A stretch of DNA of 23,093 nt from an uncultured Clostridia bacterium (lineage in GTDB: Bacteria; Bacillota; Clostridia; TANB77; CAG-508): assembly GCA_944389715.1 (NCBI GenBank), contig CALXNI010000001.1, positions 1-23,093 on the forward strand, given 5' to 3'. The notes below the pieces were generated by a model. That model saw nothing but the letters and a program-made list of their open reading frames with translations, was not told the DNA's origin and ran no database searches. Positions 6,884 to 15,015 of this stretch are shown here, piece by piece. The translations under genes were made by a program, and so were the position numbers. Position 1 is the first letter of the stretch, and every line of letters starts with the position of its first letter.

Positions 6884-9800
6884 ATGAAAACAAGAACAAA
6901 AATTGCATTAATTGTATTAATAATGATTTTGGCAATAATGTCTTTTACAACTGTGTATGCAAATGCAGAAGATAAAAGAGAATTAGGAGCAAATGAACTA
7001 AGACCATTTACAAATTTAAAATATCAATTTAGATCAGGGAGTGAAGGACAAGACCTAGTATACACAATATTCAAAATATATGACAACAAAGACAGAAATG
7101 CAGCGAATGAATTGTTATACTCAAAAGCACTATATTGCTTAAGAGGAGGAGTAGGATTTGGAGCAAGTGAAAGTACAGACGTATCATCAGATCCAATAGA
7201 ATATACAGAAATAGGAGAAATGCATGAAAATGCCTCTGAAGTAATAACAAAATACGAAGAATACTATGGAATAAATCTAGATAGAACAGAAACAATAGAT
7301 GACAAAGAAGTAAATATTTATAATGCAATATTATGGATTTTAGATGAAGCATATTTGCCAGTAGACAAAACAAATGAAGAAGGAGAAATAGTTTATAGTG
7401 AGGCAGAATACAAGGAAGAATTATTAACAAAAGTAGGAATACCAAAATTACAGCAAGAAGCTATAACAAAAGATGATTTAGAAGTAATACAACAATTAGC
7501 TATTTGGTATTTTGCAAATTATGATGAGCAAAAAAGTGGAAATTTACAATCAGTATCTGTAGCAACAAAATTTCCAGCACAATTTTTAAGTATAAATGGT
7601 AGCAATAATATTGATAATACAAGAGCAGAGAATTTAAATAAAATTTATCAATATTTTATTTACAATGCGAGTGATAATTCTTTTAGATATCAAGGAACAG
7701 ATGAGAGGAACAAATATGTAGGAAAAAATGAATTCGATAAAGATGTAGATTTACAAATTAAGAGTGTTGATTATGAAGAAACAATACCAGATATTTACCA
7801 TCCAGAGTTATATTATTATGAAATAGGACCATTTAAGGTTAAAAATAATATAGATGAAGGTACAGCTAGAGATACTCTAGATTTATCAAATATTATATTG
7901 TATGATGCTGATGAAAATCCTGTAAAAAGATTTTATGAAATGCAGATTGAGGATGAGGAAACAGGGGAAATAACATCAGGAGGACTTCAGGAAGTATATT
8001 ATTTTGTTAATTCAGAAGGTGAAAGAGTTACAGAGATTGAAAAAGGAATGGAGTACTATATTAGATTTAAAAAACTTTTTGAAAAAGGATTTAAATTAGG
8101 AAATCAAGAAACTTCAATTCCAGAAGATGAAAAATATGATATGAGTAGTGTAACTTTAGAAATATCTTCTTCATACTCATTATCTACAGCAACTTTTTTA
8201 GTTAGAGAAGATGCAGATCAACCAGTAGTAGAAATAGAAAAAGAAAAGATGTTTGAAAGTGATAAAATAACTACAGAAGCTCCAAAAGAATTTGATTTAA
8301 GTCTTCGTAAATTTATAACTTCTATAAAACGTGGAGAAACTAATATAGAAGTTGAAAGTAGAGTTCCACAGATAAATACAAACACATTAATAAATGGAAT
8401 TGATAATAGAGAAGGAACTAAAGAATACACAGCAACATACACACATTCAAAAAATGCATTGTCAGTAGAAACAGGAGATAAAGTTGTATACGCAATAAGA
8501 ATATATAATGAAGGAGAATTAGACGGAACAGCAACTGAAATAACAGACCATTTGCCAGAAGGATTAGAGCTAGTACCAGCATCAGAAAGTACAATTAATA
8601 CTACATACAGATGGACAGCTTCAAGTGATGGAAAAACAATAACAACAGATTATTTAAAAGATACAACAATAAAAGCATTTAATCCTGAAAAAACATCAGC
8701 AGAAGGAAACGAGTTATGGCAAAAAGCAGATGAAGGAGAAAGTGGATTATCTTATGCAGATGTACAAGTAGAATGTAGAGTAGTAGCAGAAGTTAAATCA
8801 GAAGATCAAAGTTTAAGAAATATAGCAGAAATAACAGCAGACACAGGAGATGACAGAGATTCTACACCAGAAAATGTAGATACAAGTGATTATAATCCAC
8901 CAGTAGATAATAGTACATATCAAGAAGATGACGATGATTATGAAGATTTAAAATTACCAGCAAAAGCATTTGATTTAGCTTTACGTAAATTTATAACATC
9001 AATTAAACGTAATGGAGAAGAAGTAGAATTTGATGATAGAACTCCAAGCATAAATACAGAAACATTGATAAACGGAACATTTGATAGAAACGGAGAATTA
9101 GAATATACAGCAACATATGAACATTCTAAGGAACCATTAACTGTAAAAAAAGGTGATATAATTACATATACATTAAGAATATACAATGAAGGAGACATAG
9201 ATGGATATGCAACAGAAATTACAGATTACATCCCAGAAGGTTTAGCATATATAAATTATTATAATGCAAACATGGACAATTTATGGGAGTTAGATGAGAA
9301 TTTTGACTTTAGCCAAGTAATTAATTTAGTTGGAGAAGATGGTTTTTATGAGACAGAAGAAGATGTAAAAAATCTTTCAATAGACGATTTTTCAGGGATA
9401 ACAAGTTTAAATGAAGTTCAATTAATTACAGGAGAAGTTAAAATTACAACAAATAGATTAGATGATGAGTTGTTAAAAGCCTTTGACAAAAATAAAACAG
9501 AGGAAGAAGAAGGATGGCAAAAAGCAGATAATGGAGATGGCGGATTATATTATAAAGATATTCAAGTAGCATGCTTAGTAGTTGCAGAAAATACATATAA
9601 AGATACAATTACAAATATTGCAGAAATATCTGAGGATAAAGATGAAAATGGAAATGATATAATTGATAGAGATTCTACTCCAGACAATAAGCAAGACCCA
9701 TATGACAAACAGCAAGAAGATGATGATGATTATGAGCCAGTAGTATTAAAATATTTTGATTTAGCACTTCGTAAATTTATAACAGGTGTTGAAACAAATG

Positions 9801-11050
9801 GAAAAACAGAAGATATAACATCTAGAATTCCAGTTCCAACAATGGGGGAAGATGGAAACATAGTTTACGAACATAGTAAAGACCCAGTATATGTTGCAAA
9901 CAATGATACCGTTATATATACAATAAGAGTTTATAATGAAGGAACTATTGCTGGATATGCAGAAGAAATAAAAGATGATATACCAGAAGGTTTAGAATAT
10001 TTACCAGATCATGATATAAATAAACAATATGAGTGGATAATGGTAGATGAGAATGGCGATATAACAGAAAACGTAGAAGAAGCTACAGAAATTACAACAG
10101 ATTATTTATCATCAGAAAAGGAAACAGAAGAAAGGGATAATTTAATTGATCCTTTTGATAGTAGTAAACCGATAAGCACTGAAAATCCACTAAATCCAGA
10201 TTATAAGGAGGTAAAAGTTGCATTTAGAGTAACAGAGCCTAACACATCTGATAGAATAATAATAAACAGTGCACAAATATCAGAAGATAGTGATGATGAT
10301 GAAGATTCTGTGCCAGATGAATGGAACGATGGAGAAGATGATCAGGATAAAGAATACATCTATGTAAAATATTTTGACTTAAGTCTACTAAAATGGGTTA
10401 CAAAAACAATTGTTACAGTAGATGGAAAAACAACAACTACAGAAACAGGATTTAAACCTAATACAGGTAAGACTGAAACAACAGGTATAAGAGATAATGA
10501 TGAATCAGAGCCAATTGCAAAAGTAGAATTAGATAGAAATAAATTAAGTAGCACAACAGTTAAATTTGTATACAAAATAAGAGTAACAAATGAAGGCGAA
10601 ATCGAAGGCTATGCAACAGAGATAACTGACTTTATTCCAGAAGGACTAGAATTTAAAGAAGAAGATAACAAAGCATATGGTTGGGTAAAAGAGGGAGACA
10701 ATAAAGTAACAACAAGAGCATTAGAGACTAAGTTATTAAAGCCAGGAGAAAGTGCTGAGGTTGAAATTGTGTTTACTTGGAAAAACGATACAAATAATTT
10801 AGGACTAAAAACAAATATAGCTGAAATAACAGAAGATTATAATGAGCATAACTCAGAAGATATAGATTCAACGCCAGATAACAAAAAAGATCCATATGAA
10901 AGTGAACAAGAAGACGACGATGATTTTGCATTAGTAATTTTATCAATAAAAACAGGTAAAGGTGCCTCATATGTACTATTTACAACAGCAATGTTAATAT
11001 TACTTACTACAGGAATATACCTAGTTAAACGATATGTATTAACATATTAA
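6884..11050 (+). CDS. Large surface protein: thioester (TQXA-type) domain plus four DUF11/isopeptide-like repeats
   Basis: 1388 residues. The ATG at 6884 is preferred over 6875 because the latter lies inside the ribosome binding site AAGGATGG. A signal peptide covers about residues 1-27. The N-terminal domain has YC85LRGGVGFG and Q204 in QQLAIWYF, the Cys/Gln pair of class I thioester adhesin domains. Four repeats begin FDLxLRKFIT at residues 470, 696, 958 and (divergent, FDLSLLKWVT) 1164. Each contains an IRxYNEGxxxGxATEITDxx strand, PEGLE, and ends in an acidic linker (DSTPDN..EDDDDY). The C-terminus is S1354-I-K-T-G, a hydrophobic span of about 18 residues and the tail KRYVLTY. This has the layout of a sortase signal without LPxTG. 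The protein is probably a covalent-attachment adhesin. Transcription comes from 6550-6578 through a structured leader. The target surface is unknown. Confidence 0.88.
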   Translation: MKTRTKIALIVLIMILAIMSFTTVYANAEDKRELGANELRPFTNLKYQFRSGSEGQDLVYTIFKIYDNKDRNAANELLYSKALYCLRGGVGFGASESTDVSSDPIEYTEIGEMHENASEVITKYEEYYGINLDRTETIDDKEVNIYNAILWILDEAYLPVDKTNEEGEIVYSEAEYKEELLTKVGIPKLQQEAITKDDLEVIQQLAIWYFANYDEQKSGNLQSVSVATKFPAQFLSINGSNNIDNTRAENLNKIYQYFIYNASDNSFRYQGTDERNKYVGKNEFDKDVDLQIKSVDYEETIPDIYHPELYYYEIGPFKVKNNIDEGTARDTLDLSNIILYDADENPVKRFYEMQIEDEETGEITSGGLQEVYYFVNSEGERVTEIEKGMEYYIRFKKLFEKGFKLGNQETSIPEDEKYDMSSVTLEISSSYSLSTATFLVREDADQPVVEIEKEKMFESDKITTEAPKEFDLSLRKFITSIKRGETNIEVESRVPQINTNTLINGIDNREGTKEYTATYTHSKNALSVETGDKVVYAIRIYNEGELDGTATEITDHLPEGLELVPASESTINTTYRWTASSDGKTITTDYLKDTTIKAFNPEKTSAEGNELWQKADEGESGLSYADVQVECRVVAEVKSEDQSLRNIAEITADTGDDRDSTPENVDTSDYNPPVDNSTYQEDDDDYEDLKLPAKAFDLALRKFITSIKRNGEEVEFDDRTPSINTETLINGTFDRNGELEYTATYEHSKEPLTVKKGDIITYTLRIYNEGDIDGYATEITDYIPEGLAYINYYNANMDNLWELDENFDFSQVINLVGEDGFYETEEDVKNLSIDDFSGITSLNEVQLITGEVKITTNRLDDELLKAFDKNKTEEEEGWQKADNGDGGLYYKDIQVACLVVAENTYKDTITNIAEISEDKDENGNDIIDRDSTPDNKQDPYDKQQEDDDDYEPVVLKYFDLALRKFITGVETNGKTEDITSRIPVPTMGEDGNIVYEHSKDPVYVANNDTVIYTIRVYNEGTIAGYAEEIKDDIPEGLEYLPDHDINKQYEWIMVDENGDITENVEEATEITTDYLSSEKETEERDNLIDPFDSSKPISTENPLNPDYKEVKVAFRVTEPNTSDRIIINSAQISEDSDDDEDSVPDEWNDGEDDQDKEYIYVKYFDLSLLKWVTKTIVTVDGKTTTTETGFKPNTGKTETTGIRDNDESEPIAKVELDRNKLSSTTVKFVYKIRVTNEGEIEGYATEITDFIPEGLEFKEEDNKAYGWVKEGDNKVTTRALETKLLKPGESAEVEIVFTWKNDTNNLGLKTNIAEITEDYNEHNSEDIDSTPDNKKDPYESEQEDDDDFALVILSIKTGKGASYVLFTTAMLILLTTGIYLVKRYVLTY

Positions 11051-11057
11051 AAAAATG

Positions 11058-11095
11058 AGATTAGAAGGATAATGAATTCTTCTAATCTTTTTTTT
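11058..11095 (+). terminator. Intrinsic terminator of the surface-protein gene
   Basis: AGATTAGAAG (11058-11067) pairs perfectly with CTTCTAATCT (11079-11088), followed by T 89-95. Confidence 0.92.
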
Positions 11096-11114
11096 ATATG
11101 TTTAAATAAATTTG

Positions 11115-11144
11115 TTTACAAACATAAAATTGTTATGTTATAAT
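11115..11144 (+). promoter_or_regulatory. Extended -10 promoter of the Ig-repeat membrane protein gene
   Basis: TTTACA (11115-11120), 18-base spacer, consensus TATAAT (11139-11144) preceded by TGT. It may also serve the GGDEF gene downstream, since no terminator is evident at 12161-12191. Confidence 0.7.
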
Positions 11145-11170
11145 TTAAATTGATAGGAAAGGGAAGAATA

Positions 11171-12160
11171 ATGAATCAAATATTATTAACAGATGATAGT
11201 AATAACAATAAAAAAAGAAATAATAATAATAGATATAATAATAATAGAAATGTTAATAAAAGTAACTCAAATGATATAAAAAAAATTATTATATTTTTTG
11301 CTGTTGTGATTATAGTTTTTGGTATTGCTATAGGTGGAGTATATGGTTATAAAATATACAAAAACAATAAAGAACAAGAAACAACAAATAAAAGACTGGT
11401 TTTAGAATTAGAAGAGGTGGAAAATGAGGTTAGAATAGTAGCAGAATCAGAAGCGGGAATAGACAGAATAATATATACTTGGAACGGAGAAGATACAACA
11501 GAAACACCTGGAAATGGTGGGCAAAATTACGAAAAATTAGTACAAATACCAGAAGGAGAAAGCACATTAAATGTAAAATTAATAGATGTAAATGGGCAAG
11601 AAACAGAGAAAAACATGAATTTTTCGAGACCACAGCAAAATAGTGATAAAATTGTAATAGATACATCAGTAGAAAATAATGGAAAATTAAAAATAGTTGC
11701 AACATCAGAATTGCCTATAGAATATTTATCTTACAAGTGGAATGAAGACGAAGAAGTAATAATAGAGCCACAAAATCAAGGAGATACTAGTATAGAAACA
11801 ACAACAGACATATTGAGAGGACAAAATACAATTACTATAACAGCAGTAGACACTGAAGGTAACACAAATAGTGTTCAAAAACCTTTTGACGGACAACTTA
11901 ATCCAGAAATTGAGGTGTATACAGAAGGAAATAGATTATACATGAAAATCAGTCATGATATGGGATTTGAGAAAGTAGAATTTAATGTTAATGGAACTCA
12001 ATATTATTATGATGAAACCTTTTCAGGATATGATGCCCAAAAGCAAGAAATAGAATATTATTTTGACTTAATAGAAGGAGAAAATACAGTAATTATAAGA
12101 GCAATTAGTAACGAAGGCACGGAAAATACATATGCAGGAAAATGTAATTATCCGGCATAA
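11171..12160 (+). CDS. Single-pass membrane protein with three Ig-like extracellular repeats, function unknown
   Basis: 329 residues from ATG 11171 (after GGAAAGGGAAG). The cytoplasmic N-terminus is strongly Asn/Lys/Arg-rich (NNNNRYNNNRNVNKS). One membrane segment follows (IIIFFAVVIIVFGIAIGGVYGY, about residues 38-60). Three similar beta-rich modules of about 80-90 residues come next. Each has an aromatic-x-WNx or FNVNG strand (YTWNGED, YKWNEDE, FNVNGTQ), a GxNTxxI strand (EGESTLNVKLID, RGQNTITITAVD, EGENTVIIRAIS) and a xxEGxxN turn. The repeats resemble bacterial Ig-like folds. I do not recognise the protein. Its position between a surface adhesin and a GGDEF protein suggests an envelope role, which is inference only. 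Confidence 0.75.
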   Translation: MNQILLTDDSNNNKKRNNNNRYNNNRNVNKSNSNDIKKIIIFFAVVIIVFGIAIGGVYGYKIYKNNKEQETTNKRLVLELEEVENEVRIVAESEAGIDRIIYTWNGEDTTETPGNGGQNYEKLVQIPEGESTLNVKLIDVNGQETEKNMNFSRPQQNSDKIVIDTSVENNGKLKIVATSELPIEYLSYKWNEDEEVIIEPQNQGDTSIETTTDILRGQNTITITAVDTEGNTNSVQKPFDGQLNPEIEVYTEGNRLYMKISHDMGFEKVEFNVNGTQYYYDETFSGYDAQKQEIEYYFDLIEGENTVIIRAISNEGTENTYAGKCNYPA

Positions 12161-12191
12161 TAAAATATAATACTAAAGATAGGAGATACAA

Positions 12192-13124
12192 ATGTTCCAG
12201 GAAATATATATTATCGATTGTGAAAATGAATTAGCAATGTTATTAAGAGAAAAATTTGAGAAAGAAAAGACATTTAGGTTTAAAAATATTAAACCATGTA
12301 ATTTAGATGTTGCATTGAAGAATATACCAGATCTAATAATAGTTAATGAGCAATCAATAGATATGGATGTAATAGAATTATGTAAAAAAATTAGAAAAAA
12401 TGAAGATAATAGTATAACTCCTGTTCTAGTTATTTTATCAAATAATGATGAAGAACATAAGATATCAATCATGAAAAACAGTATAGAATATATTATTCCT
12501 AATACTGCGAGCAATACATATTTTTATTATACAATAAAAAATATAATAAGGTTATTGTCAGTAAATAGAACAGTAAGTCCTCTTACAGGACTTCCTGGAA
12601 ATGTTCAAATACAAACAGAATTAAAAAAGAGACTATTAAGAAAAGAAACTTTCCAAGTATTATACATTGATTTAGATAATTTTAAAGCATATAATGATGT
12701 ATATGGTTTTTTAAAGGGTGACGAAATAATAAAATTAACAGCTAAAATAATTACAAAAAATGTACATTCTTTGGAAGAATGCGATACATTTGTTGGGCAT
12801 ATTGGTGGAGATGATTTTGTTGCAATTGTAGACGAAAAAGTAGACCATGATAAAATATGTCAAAACATAATAGCTGAATTTGATAAGGAAATTGTAAAAT
12901 ATTTTAACGATACAGATTTAGAAAGAGGATATGTTGAAGTATGTAATCGTAAAGGAAATATAGAAGAATTTTCATTAACTTCTATATCAATAGGAGTAGT
13001 TGTAGCGGATAGAAAAAGATTTTCTAATATATTAGAAATAAGTGAAGTAGGAGCACAAGTAAAACATTTGGCTAAAACAACTATTGGAAGCTCATATGCA
13101 ATAGATAGAAGAGAAGAATATTAA
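12192..13124 (+). CDS. GGDEF-domain protein (probable diguanylate cyclase) with degenerate receiver-like N-terminus
   Basis: 310 residues; ATG 12192 after AGGAGAT. Residues 1-115 resemble a response-regulator receiver (YIIDCENE, PDLIIVNEQS, VLVILSNNDEE) but the usual phospho-acceptor Asp in the third strand is replaced (IIVNEQS), so phosphorylation is unlikely. The GGDEF domain starts at SPLTGLPGN (about 133), continues with the metal-binding YIDLDNFKAYNDVYGFLKGD and reaches the signature GHIGGDDFVAIV (about 205) and SISIGVV. GGDDF is a variant compatible with activity, so synthesis of c-di-GMP is likely. I see no RxxD inhibitory site immediately upstream of GGDDF. The gene follows the Ig-repeat gene by 31 bases and precedes a CwlD-type amidase. 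Confidence 0.82.
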   Translation: MFQEIYIIDCENELAMLLREKFEKEKTFRFKNIKPCNLDVALKNIPDLIIVNEQSIDMDVIELCKKIRKNEDNSITPVLVILSNNDEEHKISIMKNSIEYIIPNTASNTYFYYTIKNIIRLLSVNRTVSPLTGLPGNVQIQTELKKRLLRKETFQVLYIDLDNFKAYNDVYGFLKGDEIIKLTAKIITKNVHSLEECDTFVGHIGGDDFVAIVDEKVDHDKICQNIIAEFDKEIVKYFNDTDLERGYVEVCNRKGNIEEFSLTSISIGVVVADRKRFSNILEISEVGAQVKHLAKTTIGSSYAIDRREEY

Positions 13125-13142
13125 AAAAGTTGAATAACAATA

Positions 13143-13179
13143 AAAAACACCTCATATAAATAGTTTATGAGGTGTTTTT
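13143..13179 (+). terminator. Terminator hairpin that contains the cwlD ribosome binding site
   Basis: AAAAACACCTCATA (13143-13156) pairs perfectly over 14 bp with TATGAGGTGTTTTT (13166-13179). The right arm holds the GAGGTG ribosome binding site of the next gene, and the T run ends directly at its ATG (13180). The same element can therefore end the GGDEF transcript and block translation of cwlD in any readthrough RNA. Confidence 0.8.
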
Positions 13180-13914
13180 ATGATAATTATAACTAGAAAA
13201 AAAATATTTTATATATTAGGAATTATATCCATGTTTATATTTATATATGCAATTACTGCATATAATGTTAGTAACAACTCAAAAAAAGAAATAAAAACTA
13301 TAGAAACGGTAGCACTTCCAGTAGATAGTAAAGTAATAATAATAGATGCAGGACATGGAGCACCTGATGAAGGTGCCGAGAGCAGTAATGGCATAACAGA
13401 AGCAGAAAGTAATTTAAAAATAGCATTAAAATTACAAAATTTATTAGAACAATCAGGAGCAACAGTAATATTAACACGCTCAGACGAAAATGCAATATAT
13501 GATATAGACTGTACAACATTAAAAGAAAAAAAGATATCAGATATACATAATAGAGTAAAAATAGGAAATGAATCAAGTGCAGACATATTTGTTTCAATAC
13601 ACTTAAATAAAATACCACAAGAACAGTATTGGGGATGGCAAACATTTTACAAACAAGAAAGTGAAGAAGGACAAAAATTAGCAACATCAATACAAAACAG
13701 TTTAAATGAGAGTATACAAAAAGATAATAAAAGAGTTCCAATGAAAATAGATAATGTGTATATAATTAAACATGTAGAAATACCAACAACAATAGTAGAA
13801 TGTGGCTTTTTATCAAATCCAGAAGAAGAGCAATTATTATTAACAGACGATTACCAAAACAAACTGGCTTGGGGAATATATACAGGAATAATGGATTATT
13901 TTTATCAAAACTGA
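13180..13914 (+). CDS. cwlD: N-acetylmuramoyl-L-alanine amidase (Amidase_3), CwlD-like
   Basis: 244 residues. It cleaves the bond between muramic acid and the stem peptide; CwlD proteins do so in spore cortex synthesis as the first step to muramic-delta-lactam. An N-terminal signal anchor lies at about residues 8-27. The zinc site is H in IIDAGHGAPDEG (about 59), E in GITEAESNLK (about 75) and H in VSIHLNK. The catalytic E is in VECGFLSNPEEE. Length and a single catalytic domain with no wall-binding repeats fit CwlD better than vegetative amidases. The start ATG immediately follows a perfect hairpin that sequesters GAGGTG. A REP-type hairpin with T run downstream (13956-13976) serves as terminator. 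No gerD- or sporulation-specific promoter could be identified with confidence. Confidence 0.87.
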   Translation: MIIITRKKIFYILGIISMFIFIYAITAYNVSNNSKKEIKTIETVALPVDSKVIIIDAGHGAPDEGAESSNGITEAESNLKIALKLQNLLEQSGATVILTRSDENAIYDIDCTTLKEKKISDIHNRVKIGNESSADIFVSIHLNKIPQEQYWGWQTFYKQESEEGQKLATSIQNSLNESIQKDNKRVPMKIDNVYIIKHVEIPTTIVECGFLSNPEEEQLLLTDDYQNKLAWGIYTGIMDYFYQN

Positions 13915-13955
13915 AAAGGAACAAATCTTTTTCTTTTTTCTTTCTTTTTTCGGAC

Positions 13956-13976
13956 GGACTAGATTTAGTCTTTTTT
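13956..13976 (+). terminator. REP foldback acting as terminator of cwlD
   Basis: GACTA-GATT-TAGTC followed by TTTTTT (13971-13976), within the left inverted repeat of the RAYT element, 42 bases past the cwlD stop. Confidence 0.6.
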
Positions 13977-14063
13977 CTAAATGTTGAAAAATTTATCAAA
14001 TTATGTCGTAAAGTTTTATTTGAAAATATCAAGAACTTACTTTAAAATAAATATATAATTTAA

Positions 14064-14130
14064 TCTTAAACTTTTTATCTAAATAAAATTTAGTCTTAAG
14101 TTTTTATCTAAAAATTAATGTCTTAAGTTT
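14064..14130 (+). repeat. Three imperfect direct repeats ahead of the transposase gene
   Basis: TCTTAAACTTTTTATCTAAA (14064-14083), TCTTAAGTTTTTATCTAAA (14094-14112) and a shortened TCTTAAGTTT (14121-14130), spaced 30 and 27 bases apart. The remainder of 13977-14147 is A/T-rich with no credible gene. Confidence 0.7.
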
Positions 14131-14147
14131 CAAAAATGGAGGTCAAA

Positions 14148-14945
14148 ATGAATAGAGAAGCAAGGTGCATCCATGAAAATGGTTTCTTCCACGTTATGGT
14201 TCAAGGGATAAATAAAAAATATATATTTGAAAAAAATATAGATAAAGAAGAATATCTGTCATTAATGTTAAGATATATAAAAAAGTTCAAAATAACCTTA
14301 TTGGCATATTGTATTATGGATAATCATGCACATTTACTTATATATGCAGAGGAAGTTTATGAAATGTCAAAATATATGAGGGTGGTTAATTCGATATTTG
14401 CCCAAAATTATAATAGAGCAAATGATAGAGTTGGGTATGTTTTTAGAGATAGATTTAATAGCCAATACATAGACAATAGAGATTATCTTTTAAAATGCCT
14501 TAAATATATACATATGAATCCTGTTAAAGCAAACATGGTTAAGAAACCAGAGGATTACAAATATTCTACATATAGTAGTTTTTTAAAAAGAGATGGAATT
14601 ATAGATGATAATGTAATTGAGCTTCTTTTTGATAATCAAGGTAATTATCTAAGAGAAATGATGGCTATTCCTGATGAAGAGATAGAAGTTATGGATATAG
14701 ATAGAGAACAGGAAAATTTTATGGTAGCGGTTAAAAATTATATAATAAATAATGGAACTGATTTAAAATCTATAAAGGAAGATAAAAAAATGTTAAAAGA
14801 TTTTTGCAACTATTTAGTAATAAAAAAACGATATAAACAAATTCAAGTAGCAGATTTATTGAATTGTGATATTAAAAAGATCTATTATGTTATAAAAAAA
14901 ATAAAAGAGACTAAATCTAGTCCGTCCGAAAAAGTAGAAATGTAA
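14148..14945 (+). CDS. REP-associated tyrosine transposase (RAYT, Y1_Tnp/IS200-like)
   Basis: 265 residues; ATG 14148 follows GGAGGT (an earlier ATG at 14136 overlaps that site). Y1 transposases nick single-stranded DNA at foldback ends. The HUH motif is visible as IMDNHAHLLIY. The catalytic Tyr context is LKCLKYIHMNPVKANMV, the YIHxNPVxA motif of RAYTs. The start CIHENGFFHVMVQGINKKYI also matches the family N-terminus (HVxxRGxxxxxIF). A C-terminal helical region of about 90 residues (DFCNYLVIKKRYKQIQVADL) resembles a DnaA/HTH-like tail seen in longer family members. The last codons (TKSSPSEK) are encoded by a copy of the element's own REP sequence at 14909-14928. The frame is intact, so the protein may be active. 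Confidence 0.88.
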   Translation: MNREARCIHENGFFHVMVQGINKKYIFEKNIDKEEYLSLMLRYIKKFKITLLAYCIMDNHAHLLIYAEEVYEMSKYMRVVNSIFAQNYNRANDRVGYVFRDRFNSQYIDNRDYLLKCLKYIHMNPVKANMVKKPEDYKYSTYSSFLKRDGIIDDNVIELLFDNQGNYLREMMAIPDEEIEVMDIDREQENFMVAVKNYIINNGTDLKSIKEDKKMLKDFCNYLVIKKRYKQIQVADLLNCDIKKIYYVIKKIKETKSSPSEKVEM

Positions 14946-14990
14946 TTGTGAATGTGCTAAAATAAAAAAAGACTAAATCTAGTCCGTCCG
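14909..14990 (+). repeat. Two direct copies of the RAYT-associated REP at the element's right end
   Basis: GACTAAATCTAGTCCGTCCG occurs at 14909-14928, inside the transposase 3' coding end, and at 14971-14990. Both are inverted relative to the copy at 13951-13970 and all three are identical over 20 bases. Confidence 0.9.
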
Positions 14991-15015
14991 AAAAAAGAAA
15001 AAAGGAGATTGTTTT

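Larger units (their letters stand above)
13945..14996 (+). mobile_element. RAYT/REP element: Y1 transposase gene between inverted palindromic repeats
   Basis: The left end carries TTTTTT plus CGGACGGACTAGATTTAGTC (13951-13970). Its exact reverse complement GACTAAATCTAGTCCGTCCG plus AAAAAA lies at 14971-14990 (right end) and again at 14909-14928. Each copy contains a small foldback (GACTA-AATC-TAGTC) with a CGTCCG head. The transposase gene at 14148-14945 lies between them. Inverted REP copies flanking an IS200-like Tyr transposase are typical of REPtron/RAYT units. The right end abuts the trmFO ribosome binding site. Confidence 0.75.

Noticed and set aside
7071..7445. Long antisense frames inside the adhesin, Ig-repeat, amidase and methyltransferase genes
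   Set aside because: They are Leu/Phe-rich translations typical of the complement of Glu/Lys/Asn-rich genes and have no ribosome binding sites.
13800..14045. 81-residue open frame overlapping the cwlD end and the REP
   Set aside because: It is the out-of-frame shadow of cwlD continued into non-coding T-rich sequence.
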